This document shows positions 5,202 through 5,309 of a stretch of 5,309 bases of DNA, piece after piece (within the stretch, counting starts at the first letter, position 1; each line of letters opens with the position of its first letter). Position numbers and translations under genes: made by a program. Below the pieces are notes generated by a model that searched no databases, was not told where the DNA came from, and worked only from the letters and a program-made list of their open reading frames with translations. The DNA is from UBA288 sp964461885 (GTDB lineage: Archaea; Halobacteriota; Methanomicrobia; Methanomicrobiales; Methanospirillaceae): positions 1 to 5,309 of the forward strand of contig CAYWVY010000100.1 of the NCBI GenBank assembly GCA_964461885.1, given 5' to 3'.

Positions 5202-5254
5202 ACGTTCAGAGGTAGTTGAAGAGCCAGACGACGTCGGCGAAGCCGGTCCGCGGC

Positions 5255-5309
5255 TCACGCGGCCGGCAGGGTGATGCGGAAGGTCGAGCCCTCGCCCTGC
5301 TCAACCCAT
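5255..5309 (-). CDS. Histidine kinase, C-terminal end (partial)
   Basis: Only the last 17 residues are inside the window: WVEQGEGSTFRITLPAA and a TGA stop at 5255-5257. W-V-E-x-x-x-GEGSTF-x-x-x-LP is the classic end of a sensor histidine kinase ATP-binding domain, which phosphorylates its own His and passes the phosphate to a response regulator. The sensor part, the rest of the ATPase and the start are outside the window, so the signal cannot be guessed. The tail closely resembles the remnant at 36-86, indicating related kinases on both sides. Confidence 0.8.
   Translation of the reverse strand, partial: WVEQGEGSTFRITLPAA

Noticed and set aside
4484..5215. Plus-strand open frames (243 and 181 codons) over the promoter region
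   Set aside because: They cross the signal-peptide region of the large gene and the X' repeat with low-complexity residues and no start signals.

Overview
The window looks like a high-GC euryarchaeon, most likely a Methanomicrobiales methanogen of the Methanoculleus type. This is inferred from four things: a large secreted protein joining a NosD-like parallel beta-helix, PEGA, CBM6 and PKD modules; a BRE/TATA promoter rather than a bacterial -35/-10; a T-run terminator; and a HepT/MntA cassette. No marker gene fixes the species. Every supportable gene lies on the minus strand, so gene order is read from high to low coordinates.

Right edge (4994-5309): the last codons of a histidine kinase enter from outside the window and stop at 5255. 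A terminator-like hairpin follows, then a degenerate copy (X') of a short unknown element. From about 4770 to 4993 I see no gene. The promoter and leader of the main gene follow (4612-4766): BRE/TATA, a perfect 17-bp palindrome at the predicted transcription start, and a 9-bp hairpin touching a strong Shine-Dalgarno.

Centre (1243-4611): one 1122-residue exported protein. It consists of a signal peptide, a right-handed beta-helix, a calcium-loop-like DxDxDG motif, a PEGA-like domain, CBM6, a divergent CBM6, PKD, CBM6, a Thr/Pro linker and a PKD-like C-terminal domain. It has no recognisable catalytic domain and no C-terminal membrane anchor. A carbohydrate-binding surface or matrix role is the best inference.

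Left part (36-1019): an intact-looking MntA-type minimal nucleotidyltransferase antitoxin is followed by a HepT toxin that appears broken. HepT has at least one frameshift and a Leu where the HEPN motif needs its Arg. Beyond it is a second, better preserved copy of the short unknown element (X), abutting the last 16 codons of another histidine kinase.

X and X' are direct repeats about 4.9 kb apart and bracket the CBM6 gene and the toxin-antitoxin remnant. Together with the two kinase tails they suggest a region shaped by duplication and recombination of kinase-linked modules. I found no CRISPR array, tRNA, rRNA or transposase.
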